A stretch of 64,000 nt of DNA from Phymatolithon calcareum (GCA_977006965.1 OZ345359.1:434001-498000), one strand, 5' to 3'. Shown: positions 33,384-45,746, numbered from the stretch's first letter. Notes: generated from the sequence alone by a model not told the origin. Made by a program: numbers and translations.

Positions 33384-33826
33384 TGTAGTAATGTCAATTA
33401 TCCCGCTGGAGCTTACAGCGTCGGCCACGTATTGGTTACCGACGGTAATTACAATTACTTCTACTATAGGATAATTAACTCCTTTTCGTCGCTCTGCGAC
33501 GTCGTCTGTGGAACGTATGCCATGCTCGCCGTCCACTACAATAAACTGGGCAAGCACCCTTGGCTAGAAGTCTTCGTGTCTGCATCTTTAACGGTTCCCT
33601 AGATGGATCACTTGGTCTGCTTCCCTCGGCGAAATCTTCGTTGTACCGCTTAATCTCATCTGATGCCCTGACTCATCTGTTCTCCTGTTTTTCTTTTCCG
33701 TTCTTGTCCATTTGCGTCACTGCTCTTTTCTGGACTTCGGGGATCTATCGTGATCGCTCTGCCAGGCGCTACGGCACATCTCTCGCCTGTTTACAGTCCA
33801 GGTTCGCACCCCTCCATTATACTACA
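33384..33826 (+). repeat. left LTR of chromovirus 2
   Basis: Starts TGTAGTAATGTC and ends TTATACTACA. It matches 39237-39661 over its length with small indels (an extra TCTACTATAGGATAA near 33457). The TGTAGTA start resembles that of chromovirus 1. Confidence 0.85.
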
Positions 33827-33827
33827 G

Positions 33828-33845
33828 TGGTCTCCCGACGCAGAA
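33828..33845 (+). promoter_or_regulatory. primer-binding site of chromovirus 2
   Basis: TGGTCTCCCGACGCAGAA begins one base after the LTR and differs at one position from the site of chromovirus 1. Confidence 0.75.
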
Positions 33846-33914
33846 TCTGAGCTTTGGAATGGGAAAAGATCGACCCCAAAGGCTGTGTCTTCCGCTGCAC
33901 GATTACCTACTGTG

Positions 33915-36038
33915 CAGCAGATGGTGACGAGAGGCCGCGCATCAAAAGTGGCATCTTCAACTGCCCCCCCACCTTCGCCTCGATCAATGATTGACGCTTA
34001 GGGGAGAACACCGCTCGCAAGATCTTGGAGCGAATCTCCCAGGGCCTCCAGGTCCCCCAGTCGCCGACGCGGAACAACTACGGCTCACTGCGCATCATCA
34101 CCCAGTTACCACCACTACCACCGCGGATGGTGGGCTACACGCGAGATGTCGCGCGGATGACACTTCCGGCTCCCGAACCCATATTGGAACAGTCGCAAGC
34201 GCGGCGAATGATCTCTCTTGTGTACTCGATAGCGGGATTGATTCCGCTGCAATCGAGGAAGCCTACCTTCGCGGGATTTTCGAAACTCCCCAATACACAA
34301 TACACGCCATCTAGGCTCCGATGGCTCCGTCCCTAAGCCGGAACAAAAGCTTGGAGTCCTTTCTACGCACACTTCTCGGGAAAGCATTCCCGGAACTCAA
34401 GACCTTCTCGAGGCCCCATCGATTCCACAACATGCAAAGGTGTCGTTCACCAGTCCTACAGAAACCGGAAAAGGCTAGCGTGAAGTATCAGCAGGTCGAC
34501 TGACCACAGATCCACCGTACCGACGCGGAACTCCAGGGACCCCTGGACTCATACCGTAAACTCAAGCGGCTCCACCTATTCGATATGTCAATCAGGTTCG
34601 AGCAGCAAGGCTACCACGCCAGACAAACTTTAAACGCCAAGGCGACCCACTCATTCACGATCATACACCTTCGGAGGCGCCCTTTCTGAAGGGTGGTATC
34701 GCAGCCCCCGCTTCGAAGGGAATTAGCGGGGTTATTTCAGAGAAATGTCGCGCAGGAGTCAAGGGTACACGCAACTGGCACACGAGCAGCGTGCTCACTT
34801 CCATGTACAGGAGCTGCAAATCCAAGATTTGGCTGTTGCAGAAGTTGAACGACAAGTGATGCATCGGGTCGCCTTGCTGTTTTGCCAGTTGACATCCGCT
34901 CAAGCAACCTTGTCCCGCCAGAGCGGAGAAATTCTCCAGTTGCAGTCCACATTCCGAAGCTACCGGCGCAACGCCAATTCCATTGCTCGGTCGAAGTGGG
35001 CATCCTCCACGACTCCCCTTGTCGGATGCATCGACAAGTCAACATGAACTAGTTTTGAGTGATTGGGGGTCCACCTACCGTCATGATGATGACGGTCATC
35101 GGGAAAAGTACCCGAACCGGGTCCTAGAACAAGGGTCCTGGCAAAGCGACCACGTCGAGGACGCACAATCTTCCAGCAGTGGTTATGATTCAAGTCCCTT
35201 CCTAGAGTGCCTTATCAAGTGCAAGCAGAAACGCCGTCGAGAGAAGACCCGCCAGAGAAAAGGGCATACGGGGGAGAAGCAGACAAATAGGACCGGGCAG
35301 AAGCTTCCCATCCGCAATATGGCCGTTGTGCACTCCTCGGCCCCAAAGTGAGTGGTTTACGGGAGATCAAGCCCAGCGACCGTCACTTCCGAGACATACT
35401 GTCGTATCGGAAGTATCGCCTTCTACGAACAGACACGTTTATGGGCAAAGAATTCAAGCGCCATGTCGGAGTCAATACCCGTCGATTAGACGACACGATG
35501 AAGAAGAACGTGTTTGACGGAAAGAATCCGATAAGCTGTCTGCGGTTCCTGTCGGTCTTTAAACGGCAACTAGACATGAACAATATTGCGGAAAGAACAG
35601 CCCTGTTGATTTGGCCGAGATTTCTTGACGGTAACGAGCGGGACGCATTGGACGCCCGGAACAACTTGACTTGATGGGTTTAGCTCGTGACCGGAAGCGG
35701 TGCAATGGTTCCTCCGCACATATGCGAAGGACGAATACTTCGAGGATACGATGAGAAAAATAGATCGCCTTGCTCAAAACAAAGGAGAGGACGAGCAGTC
35801 CTTCGCTGATCGCATATCCGCCTATGCAAGGTTTGTCGTGGGATGGTACTCCCAACAGGAACTCATTACCCGATTCTTGTGTGGAGTTCGGTCCGACGTA
35901 ATATATCGCGTGCGGTAATCTCGGAAAGAATATACGGATCCAAACATGTGCTTCGAGTGCTTCCAGTTGGAACACCAAAAGCTGAACTGCCCACACCTTA
36001 GCCGGACGGCGCTGGATGAAAAATACGATACTTGGACA
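33915..36038 (+). pseudogene. chromovirus 2 gag, fragmentary
   Basis: Pieces in different frames follow the order of chromovirus 1 gag: MVTRGRASKVASS near 33920; a helical Gln-rich stretch near 34745-34930 (HVQELQIQDLAVAEVERQV); LSYRKYRLLRTDTFM and DGKNPISCLRFLSVFKRQL near 35400-35590; ELITRFLCGVRSDVI near 35860; and a zinc knuckle CFECFQLEHQKLNC fitting CX2CX4HX4C near 35950. Several stops and shifts separate them. Confidence 0.7.
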
Positions 36039-36109
36039 TGAGGAAGGAAATATATGACCGACGACGCCCGGCACAGAAATCGTGGCTGCAGACATTGGGG
36101 CGATCTTTC

Positions 36110-36720
36110 CTGGTCATGTGTATTTCCTACCGACGCTTTGTCCCAAATTTCGCACGAACGGCTGCCCCCTTGAATGCCTTTTCCGTGAAGGGACAATATT
36201 TTCGCCTCCCCCACCCCGATGATGAACGAACCGCAGCATTCGAGCTTCGAAGAAGGCACTCGCAGCACCACCGGTCCTCCGGGTCCCTCGACCTGACTTG
36301 CCGTTCTCGGTCGATACATATGCCTGTGAGTATCAAGTCGGGTATGCACTTGTGAAAACTCACGAAGATGACACAAGACACCCTGTTTGGTCTTGGAGTC
36401 GTTCAATAGTCCCGGCGGAACGAAACTATAGCGTCGGCGAGAAGGAATGTCCCGTACTGATCTGGGCTGTGCAGATACTTCGACCGTATCTGCAACGTGG
36501 TCACTTCGATTTGTACACCGACCAGCAAGCCCTGAAGTGGATGATGGAGTTGAAGGATGTTAGTGATCGGATCGCATGATGGAGTTTGTGCCTCTTGAAA
36601 TTCGACCTCACATTTTAATACAAAAAATGCGCTAAGAACACGATCTCCGATGCCGTCTTTCAGTTTCCAACGTTTAGTGAGACCATCATGAGCCCGGACC
36701 TCGATATACCGTGCTTTCTT
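36110..36720 (+). pseudogene. chromovirus 2 RT thumb and RNase H remnant
   Basis: YRRFVPNFARTAAPLNAFS is the end of the RT connection region. After a frameshift, RNase H shows FSVDTYACEYQVGYALVKTH, AERNYSVGEKECPVLIWAVQ and LYTDQQALKW. The first RNase H Asp of DTDAC has become DTYAC. The RT fingers and palm that should precede this are absent. Confidence 0.78.
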
Positions 36721-36939
36721 GTCCAGGACGCCCCAGCATGTTCTTTTTCGCCGATGCTGCGAGTGGACTCTGCGCCGTGAGAAAGCATCGACTGGGATGA
36801 AAAAGATGATCCCGCAGACCATGCAGTGCTCTGTCGTCCTGCTTCCGTGCGGGTATTCAAAGTAGATAAAGACACGCCAACTGCAATCAAGATAGAAGAG
36901 CTGCGTCGCGTTCACGACGCCGACCAGTGGTGCCAGTCG

Positions 36940-38031
36940 ATCTGCCAGTAAATGGCTCAGAAATATGGACAGTTGAACGACAAAGAGGACAAACGGAGCG
37001 CTCGTCCGTGTGGCGGCAGTGGATGGGGCATTACAGGCCTTATTACCGGTTTTCTTGTGGCAAAGTTCACTTTTCGTCTCGCACCACACGCCATTTGCCG
37101 GACACCCCGGTATTTCGTGAAGGCTTTACAAACTTCGGAGGATATTTTTTGGTCATCCATGATGGCAGACGTTAGTGCCATGTCTAGGCACTGCCACGAG
37201 TGAGCGAAGAGACTCGTCAAGCTCCGTTCACATTCAACGAAGTTGAAACTGTTCTCACGTTCTAAACAATTCGAATTCGTGGCTATCGATATCGTTGGGC
37301 GCTTGTGCGGTCGTCACATGGGCATAAAATCCTGCTGGTCATCACCGACCGATACTCCAAACTTTCGCGAGTTGTACCCTTGTCAACAGTCTCAGCATTA
37401 ACCGTAGCACACGCTTGTGCACGCACTGATTTGACGGCGACACAAGCTGCAAGCGAATACGGATGGTCCGTACGAAGTGATATCCACTGAATCACATACG
37501 CTCAAAATCTGACGTGATGGTCTCACCAACGTCGTATCATAAGACCGCATCGCCGTGGCGCCGCCTACATTCGAGATGCTAGGCGACACGAGGGAAATGG
37601 AGTGCACCGATGAGTCGACAAATCGACCGTCATCTCCTCGGCGCACTTCTGTGACAGTCCCCACAACCAGGATATTGCGATCCGCGTCAAAACGCATCAC
37701 TGCCCGTGACATTGTGCCCCCCATTACAGCCTCAGCCAACAAAACACTGGACTCAACGCGGGAAAGTACTTTCGACGTCTTGCACTTCGATAAGATCGTG
37801 GACGTTGACCCTAAAAGACGACAGTACCTGATACGTTGGATAGACGCGAACCAGGAAGATTCATGGGAACCTCCACACCACGTGCCCTACAACGCCGTTG
37901 TTCGGTTTTTCCGCCGGACGAAGACGACGATGCCGACATGGATGAACGGGAACAATGCCAACACGGATCTGCGGGATAGGCGGCGTGTCCAAGAACGGAC
38001 CCTTTACGCCCAAACCCCACCTTCATCATAA
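36940..38031 (+). pseudogene. chromovirus 2 integrase scraps and chromodomain
   Basis: Near 37085-37120 HTPFAGHPG-like text recalls the integrase HHCC region, and near 37320-37380 LLVITDRYSKLSRVVPLST matches the core of chromovirus 1 exactly in part. The rest of the core is lost. An open frame at 37555-38031 ends with a chromodomain: FDVLHFDKIVDVDPKRRQYL, then IRWIDANQEDSWEPPH. Confidence 0.72.
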
Positions 38032-39220
38032 CGTTGAACGCCAAGAGAAACCACCTGTCCTGATGGAAAATCCCAGGAAGCCTTGCATGCGGAAACGGGC
38101 AACGGCCAGTGCAGCGCTACGTGGAGTCACCCACGATAAGAAGGGTACCATAACGGCCTTGTGGGAATATTGGATGCAAACAGGATCAAACCGTTTATTC
38201 AAATTCCAAACGTGTCTAGAAGAAAGGCAGAAGAGATGCACGTCCTAAAGACAATTGTATCCACTACCGGGCTTCCAGTCACCAGATCTAATTCAGAACT
38301 CTCCACAGCCGTGTCTGCGACCATCCGAGCGCTCGAGAACACGTTCGAACAAACCGCAGATAACAGCGGTATTGCTGAGCACAAGCCCTCTCTCACTGGA
38401 TATGGACGTCCTAACGGAAGGACGATCTAGAACTCTTAACAAGCTTTCCGCATTGAGCTGATCTGGTCCGCCGGTGCATCCGCTGGTTCGGGATTCTGCT
38501 CCCTGCGCACACGCATCGTCCACTCTCAGAGGTTGTCCGACTCCTCCCGCCGCTGTCTACATCCGAAGTCTGAGCATCTAGGCTGCGAACGTAGCCCAGG
38601 CCCCTCCACACGGCTTCGATGCCTCACCCAATCCGCGCGGGTAAACTGCCTTAAATTTGTGGACGCTCGATCACACCATCTAGTGATCGCTAATAGGCAT
38701 CTAGGCGCAACAGCGCTGTTCTTACGTCAAAATTCATTCGGTGGATAATGTTGGACAGCATAAGGCAGAATACGAACGGACTACGCGAAAGCGGGCCGAT
38801 CCAAATCGGTATCATCCTCTTCCACGCCCACGCTTGCAGGATTCTATTCAGCACGTGTATCTTCACGTGCGCCCGCCATTCATCCGTTCGAATTACCCTG
38901 CGATACTCTGATGTAGGAAGTCCTGCTCGCTCCAGCACAGCAAAACTCGGCTCACAATTGGCATTCCTCGCGCTTGGCCCGACATTGACCACCTCCAGTG
39001 CCTGATAGACGCCTAAAGACACTGCGCGCGGGAAAAAAACACGGTCGTTTGGTCAGTGTCACCGATGATGTGCGGTTCGCACCGTGTCGCGTGAGAAGTC
39101 TCTAATGTACGTACAAAATGTCACTGCTCTCGCTGCACTCAGCTCGCTGGTCCGATTTTATCGATGGGACACAATTCAAGAAACCCCGCGGTTCTCTTCT
39201 TCGTCGCCCTGCTTCGTTTT
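38032..39220 (-). pseudogene. possible remnant of an antisense ORF in chromovirus 2
   Basis: This is the same position as the antisense ORF of chromovirus 1, between chromodomain and right LTR. Minus-strand frames at 38690-39022 and 38199-38396 lie in an order that would fit N-terminal and C-terminal parts. ARMVADTAVESSELDLVTGS loosely resembles ARWAAQAVEIIDDQGVSLVS of chromovirus 1. The similarity is weak and judged by eye. Confidence 0.3.
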
Positions 39221-39236
39221 TGGAGGAGGGGGTGGT
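39220..39236 (+). promoter_or_regulatory. polypurine tract of chromovirus 2
   Basis: TTGGAGGAGGGGGTGGT directly precedes the right LTR. Confidence 0.7.
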
Positions 39237-39661
39237 TATAGTATTGTCAATTGTCCCGCTGGAGCTTACAGCGTTGGCCACGTATTGGTTACCGACGGTA
39301 ATTACAATTACCACTCCTTTTTATCGCTCTGCGACGTCGCCTGTGGAACGTATGCCATGCTCGCCGTCCACTACAGTAAACTGGGCAAGCACCCTTGGCT
39401 AGAAGCCTTCGTGTCTGCATCTATAACGGTTCTCTAGATGGATCCCTTGGTCTGCTTTCTTCGGCGAAAGCTTCGTTGTACCGCTTAATCTCATCTGATG
39501 CCCTGACTCATCTGTTCTCCTGTGTTTCTTTTCCGTTCTTGTCCGTTTGCGTCACTGCTCTTTTCTGGACTTCGGAGATCTATCGTGATCGCTCTACCAT
39601 GCGCTACCGCACATCGCTCACCTGTTTACAGTCCAGGTTCGCACCCCTCCATTATACTACA
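39237..39661 (+). repeat. right LTR of chromovirus 2
   Basis: 425 bp, starting TATAGTATTGTC (first TG changed to TA) and ending TTATACTACA. It matches the left LTR. Confidence 0.85.
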
Positions 39662-40363
39662 GTAAAACCAACTCTAATTGCTCCAGTTAATCTGGAGTTG
39701 ATCACCTATTGGTCAATACTCTCAAACACGAGCTCCAGATTACTCCGCCTATAGTTTAGCAGAGTAGAACTCCAATTACAAAAATTTTAGAGAGCCGCCC
39801 GTAATTGACAAGGAAATCCTAATTAATGTTAGTGAATCAGAATTAGATTCCAGGTCATATGTTCGAGATGCTGAATCAGATCAAGTGTTTGAAGTTTGAC
39901 TTTACGAAATATTTGATTTCCGGGGGAAGTTTCAATCGAAGCATTGAAATATTTCGCATGAAGCAGATTAATATTTTATTAGATATACGAGGAAAGATGC
40001 GACTAGCTTGCAGGTGGTATTAGGATTACTTCAGCAAGTTTTAAATTGCTTTCGGGTAAATACGTATCACGACTCCCGGTATCAGCAGTCATCCAGTACC
40101 TTGCAAGCTTCCAGACGCATATGTGCATATCATTCGCAATGCTGCACCGTCTCCGTGCCGTGGACGCCTGAAATGCATCCCTATGCTGCAACAGTGACCT
40201 TCTTGTGCGTCATATTTACAACACTGATACGCATCAGTGCAAATATGCACTGTGTGTGTAAAATCATGGTGCAAGTTTTACCATACTTGGGCAATCATGC
40301 ATTCTTTCCTGTCTTCCTAGAGCCTCTTATTGTCCCGATGCACACTAATGGTGTGACTCTACA
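39662..40363 (+). repeat. LTR-like sequence E, copy A, right fragment
   Basis: It aligns with about 49855-50541 of the complete copy: both share GATCACCTATTGGTCAATAC, GAAGTTTCRATCGAAGCATT and TTTTATTAGATATACGAGG. Similarity stops at about 40353, before the TATA-like region of the complete copy, so this copy lacks the 3' 870 bases. A stray CTACA at 40359-40363 may be a remnant of the LTR end. Confidence 0.75.
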
Positions 40364-42924
40364 GTATTGAAAGCGCAATCGTCAACAAGGTTAGATTTTA
40401 TTGGTATCTAATTTGGGGCGTCATCGCCGCTAGTATAAGGACTGCTTGGGCCACTGCTTACGATTCCACTAAAATTTTCAGGGTCATTGCAGAATGAAAT
40501 ATGGTTCTCCGTCACGATCATGCCCATCTTGTTCGTGCAGTGCTCTCGTGCACATTTACACTTTGGCCCGCACCGTCCATTACGCTTTACAAGAGCAACG
40601 TGAGGGAATAGTACAGCATTTCCAGCTTCTAGTTTTTCCCCAAGCATGTTTCGGCGGTTTTAGTAGCTTAATAACTGCGCCTCTTTCCTTCTTGTCCGCA
40701 TCAAGCACCAAAATCGGTAACCCGTTATTGAAGCCGAATTCGTACCCACATGGAACTTCCCCCAACATTGAATTTTCAAGCATCCCCCGTACTTGTACCA
40801 GTTCATTAAAATCGCCCGACGATACACATCATGCAAGTGAGCTTCCTGGGGAAGCAATGCACAAGCTCTCCTAGAGTTTGCATAGCGCATTCATCACATC
40901 GACGACGAGCTCCTCGGAACACTCGACGTTGTTAACAACAAGTGATCATAGCATAAAGAAAGTACATTAGTGTTCTGCTTCGTTTTCGCACTGCTGATTC
41001 CGTGAAAATCAGCACAGTGCGCAACGATTTTTACTGCCACTTTCCGAAGCGTGTTGTAAGACTGTTTTCTCTCGCCCCAATGAACCTATCGAGGAGGCTG
41101 CCACGGCATTGGTAATCTCTCGTTCTGCAGATTCTTGAAGTTCTCCAACTTTTGCGATCGGTGCATTTCCTTTTTCACAGCCACGAACCTCATGTGCCTC
41201 CCCGTTTGAGAAACTTACCGCGCTTTTCGCAACATCAGAACGCTGCTTTCAGCGGGACAAAAGATCTTGCACGGGATTTTTTCGCGGTACTGCTTTTATC
41301 GCCCTCTTCGCGCCGCCGTTTTTTGGCTTCATTAGTTAATGTCCGGAGAGTCTTGGCGTATGTGTGGCATATTATAGAGCCCAATGATTTAGGAGCAGGT
41401 AGTGCTGACGATGATGCTAGATTAGCTGAGACCTTTTTCCGTACCACGAATGGTGCTCTATTGGGGAGATATGCCAAAATCTATACGTGCAGGGCAAGGT
41501 TCATTGGCCGGTTGGAAGATAGCTCGTTTCGGCATGTCTGACATGGATGCACAGCGTCTCATGTTTGCGTGGGTAACCCGTGAGGCCGGTGTTCCTCGCC
41601 GATATCGCGGACGATAGAATCCCTGAAGGTGGGGAGGTCGTGATCGTGGGAGGAGGGAGCAAGATGGGCAATATGTGGGAGACGAGGACGAGCTGAGCGA
41701 TGGTGAGAAGAGCGATCAGATTTGGATTGTTCATTATGGACGTGCCTAAATTCCAAGCAGTGTTTTACACGTGCTACCAGCGTCGTCGACGACTAAATTT
41801 TATTTCAGTGCCCCGCGAGTGCTGATCGGGACCAGTCTTCCCAACATCACCGTCGACTTTTTTCCATGTCAAATTTTTAAACGCTCAGTTACTCTTCTAA
41901 CTTTTCTTGAGCCAAAATTTTAAGCTTCTGCAATTCAGGGCACTGATCTGATAACTACTGAACTCCTTTAGATCAACAATAGTTTGCATGCTGCTTTAAA
42001 GTGTGGCTGTCCACTCTTGAACCGTCTCAAACAGCACACAATTATCCTTTTTCGCATTGAACGAATTTTCACTGTACTCTAATACAGAGTGTCATACCTC
42101 GTACTGTTTTTCGCTACGAACTGGCGATTTTGAACTGGTATGTGCTAGCAGGGGAAAGTAAGAGGGGGAGGAAAGCGAAGCGTATGATACTTGAATTTTG
42201 TATAAACAAAACAGCGTTCTTGATTGAAAATACGAACTCTCAACAAGAAAACAAATATGAAACCAGATTTAATGTCTAAAATGTTCTCTTGTATTCGATG
42301 CCGTGAATGTCAGGGGTGCTAATAATTGCGCATCCATTCTGCGGTAAAAAATAATGACCAAACAGCAAGATTAGGAATGGGCACAGCTTGTGCACGTAAG
42401 CGGGATTTTGTGCTAGTAGTTTCGAAGAGCTCGGCTGACGCCAACGCACAAACCGCATTGATTAAGGCGTTGGAGCTGTATAGACACTGTCAAGTGCTTT
42501 GCGCTCGGTAAACAGTGAGCGCTTATTGGGTGACATTCTCGAATATGCCATGGCAGGAGTACACGAGTACATTAAATTCACTAATTTTGTTGATACATCT
42601 ATTTTGTGCGCAGAAACAACTACGGACTTTTATTTTTTGATTCATTGAAAATTTGCTTTTCTCGCCCTCTTACATTCCCTTGGTGCTAAAATTAGTCTGT
42701 GAAAGCAGGGGAAAGGTAACGTTCTCCTGGTGAGAGTATTAAGGACCTACACTCCCATCCTAGATTTTCACTTTTATTCTTTTATGAGCTTGAGAACACG
42801 AGAAGCTCATTGGACACTTTCTGTTATGGCATTTCATAATTGGCTAAGCAAAAAAATCCTCGCGCCGTGGAAACGTTTTCCGGATATTCTCAGCAGAGCG
42901 TTCCTTCTAAATTGGAACAGCTCC
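40364..42924. other. no recognised gene; one Cys-rich fragment
   Basis: On the minus strand near 40440-40620 the peptide NGRCGPKCKCAREHCTNKMG is strikingly Cys-rich and is preceded by about 90 codons in a neighbouring frame (GYEFGFNNGLPILVLDADKK). I cannot name it. The frame at 41152-41541 lacks an ATG. The rest shows nothing. Confidence 0.3.
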
Positions 42925-43110
42925 TTAAACGCTCAGTTTAAGATCACTTCTTGATCCGTTCTTTCCATTTTGAAAACTTTTATAGAGAGCCAAGAACGTA
43001 GGTTACGCAAAAACCGAAAAAAATAAAAGAAAAGTGATGAAATAAAGAGCGTGGAGCACTTTTCGTAATTCAGATCTTGAAAAATATTGGCCAAAAAAGA
43101 TGGACAATTA
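42925..43110 (+). repeat. repeat X, copy 1, left part
   Basis: It matches 59828-60036 (CCTTAAACGC..., CATTTTGAAAACTTTTATAG, GATCCG, ACTTTTCGTAATTC). It is interrupted at 43111 by the second pogo-like element and resumes at 45747. Confidence 0.65.
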
Positions 43111-45746
43111 CAGGGGGTCCTCGGATTAAGGGTGCTCTATGTTAGGGGCTGATTCGGATTAGGGGTCAATTTCATCCAAATATGATATTTCTAGTGTGAA
43201 CACCAGGAGTTAGTGCAGTGCCCATAAATCTCCTATCTCGGATCATTGGATTGGCTGAGTTTTAAAGTTCTCAACAAAAAAACCAGATAAACATTTCTGC
43301 CATGATGAGAAGTTTACAGAAAAATTACGGATACTACACACAGAAACTTATTTCTAGTACATTTTTAAGGATTGTCCATACATTTGAGCGTATGGTTGAG
43401 GAAGCTTATGACATCAGCAAAGTTGAACGTTATTTCCATTCTTAAGTAGCTCACTCTCCCCTCACAAACACCGCACCACATCAGAAATTAGCCATGGCCG
43501 GTCGAATCACCAAGCCCGGTCGTCGAAACCTCACACTTGGCGAGAAAGTACAAGTCATTCGCTTCCTAGACCGTGACTATGGGATTCAAAAAGCGGCTCT
43601 TCGCTTTAATATCGGAACGTCCACTGTCCAGCATATCAAACAAAGCCGAGAAGTTGTGCTTTCCCCAGCATGAGGAAGGATTGAGTACTGAATCAAAGCG
43701 CTAGTGGAAACCTAAGCACCCAATCATTGACGAGAAGATCAATCAATTCGTTTGCTTTGTTGGTGCCCAGCGTTTGCCTGTCACGCTCGGTCTAATTCAA
43801 GAGCGTGCCAAAATGACCGCAACCGCCGAAGGGATAACCGAATTTAAGGCTTCACGGGGCTGGGTTCAAAAATTTCTGCGTCGAAACAAAGTCCAGCCTT
43901 CGTTTAAACTGCACGGGAAGGGCGATGCAGCAATGCCTCCATATTATGCTGAACGTATGGAAGAAATCCGCCAAAACGCATCCCAGTATGATCAAAAAAA
44001 CATATTCAGCCAGGATGAGTCGGGTCTGCTCTACCGTATGGGGCCGTGAAGAACGTATCTAACCGCTGATGAGCCCAGTGCAGCCACACGTGGAACTGAG
44101 CTTCAGAGATGAAGGCAGAGATATACAATCGTGTTTTGCGTTAACGCGGATGGCAGTCACAAGCTCCCTATGAAATACATCGGTAAATCCGTTGTACCGG
44201 TATTCTACAGAGACCATTCCACTTGCGTGTCACGTTACAGCTCTCATTCAAATGGATGGATGGATACTGAAGGATTCATGGCGTGGATTCATTGGCGGTA
44301 CGGAGAAGTGAAAAAAGTTTCGAACGGCCCGTGGCTTCTGATTATGGACAATTGTGGAGGTCATGTCAAAGTTACTCTACCTGGTGTTCGCATTGAGTTT
44401 TTACCGAAAAATTGCACAGCTGCCTATCAACCACTGGACAAGGGACTCATCTCTCAGTCCAAGATTCGGTATCGGTCCTTATTACCAAGCGAGATAATTG
44501 ATATTATATCTCTAATGCAGTCCTCAAATCACTCTTTCAAAGAAAACAGTGGCAGAGGTCGTTGGGGACTCCGTGAAAGACAACTAGCTCACGTCGCTGA
44601 CGCTATGCGATTGGTCACGAGGAGCTCATCGATCTTACTCAAACGATACCCAGAGAAGATGCCGTCGGTCTTGACACGTCGCGGTCGGTTATTGCGATGT
44701 CCCCTATACCTGACACCCGCGTTAACGAGTTTCTCAATGATTTGGTCGATATTGAGACTGCAGATGACATGCTGCAAGATCTCAACAGTCCAGCTCCGCT
44801 TCCTGGTCGACTTCAGATGTTTACAGCTGAGGCCGATATACAGACGCTATTTGATACGGCAATCAGAGAATCATCTCATAACCAAGAAAACGTTGAAGAG
44901 GTTCCACTTTTTATTCAAGAGTGTGACGGTACCATCAAGATGCTCGAAGTGCTTCAGAGTCAGTCCTCTAATCTCATGGCATATGAGTCATTTAGAAATG
45001 TTTTTATGAAAGCGTTAGACCGTGCTAACGAACTGCGACGTAATCATAGTATAAGTCAGTAATGTCGATTGGAATAAAACCTTCATTTCTTGTTTACGAT
45101 GATTATGTCCTTTAAACTATTGTTAAAGTTTTAGGTCGCTTTTTTATAAGTATTAAATCCAGCTTTGAGAGAATAATCATCTCTAAGTACTATTAGAAAT
45201 GATATTTTAGTGAAAATTTAGCTCAAAATTTATAAAAGTAGATTTTAGACGTAAGCAATCCATCTGGCGACGTTCTCAATGAGTGGCGTTTATCTGCGCT
45301 GACGTGATGTGATTGAGCATTTCCCGAACATCCCTCTTTGGATCTCGCGTATAAGACAAATTATGTCTGTTCCGCCGCTGCATAGAAGATTGAACCCGAG
45401 ACCTCATGACTCATCAGTGGGCACAGATAACCGACTATTCAGATTCCCGGAATTTATGCGAGTCCATTTGGCTACGTTGTTGTTTCAATGGAAGTAACGA
45501 TTTGTATATAAATTGAACTGCTTCCAAGTGCATCAGCGTGCATCGTGTCGAGAATTTAGCGTATTTCGGAGGGAGAACCTTTTCAAAGTTTATAGTCAAT
45601 ATTTTAATTTTTGTTGTGCCCTGGTCTTAATACTTGTGTAGTTCTCGGTGCCACGTGGCTAAATTTGTCATAGCCGTGATTCAAAATAGGAAGTGATTCG
45701 GATTAAGGGTCTGTGGCAACACGACCCTTAATCCGAAGACCCCCTG
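43111..45746 (+). mobile_element. pogo/Tigger-like transposon 2 (2.6 kb)
   Basis: The ends are 23-bp inverted repeats with one mismatch: CAGGGGGTCCTCGGATTAAG at 43111 and its partner ending CCGAAGACCCCCTG at 45746. TA precedes the left end; TT follows the right end, a one-base change from the expected TA. The uninterrupted site is seen in repeat X copy 2 (GAACAATTATCTCG at about 60027). Subterminal repeats of GGATTAGGG type lie near both ends. The body holds a broken pogo transposase. Confidence 0.9.
43494..45062 (+). pseudogene. pogo-like transposase 2, broken
   Basis: ATG 43494 opens a CENP-B-like helix-turn-helix (LTLGEKVQVIRFLDRDYG, KAALRFNIGTSTVQHIK) that ends at a TGA (43671). In another frame the second DNA-binding half (ASRGWVQKFLRRNKVQPSFK) leads into the DDE domain with D in FSQDESGLLY, stops at 44047 and 44110, then D in LLIMDNCGGHVK and D in AYQPLDKGLI. 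The C-terminus continues in a third frame from about 44615 to the TAA at 45062. The three catalytic aspartates survive, but frameshifts and stops exclude activity. The sequence is only distantly related to the transposase at 53541. Confidence 0.88.

Larger units (their letters stand above)
33384..39661 (+). mobile_element. Ty3/gypsy chromovirus 2, heavily decayed (6.3 kb)
   Basis: Two LTRs of 443 and 425 bp (33384-33826 and 39237-39661) enclose gag, RNase H and chromodomain remnants. The primer-binding site is nearly the same as in chromovirus 1. It splits LTR sequence E: the left part of E ends at 33383 and the right part starts at 39662. No matching 5-bp duplication was found, and some flanking bases are missing by comparison with E copy B. 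Protease and the RT palm are deleted near 36030-36120. Confidence 0.85.
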
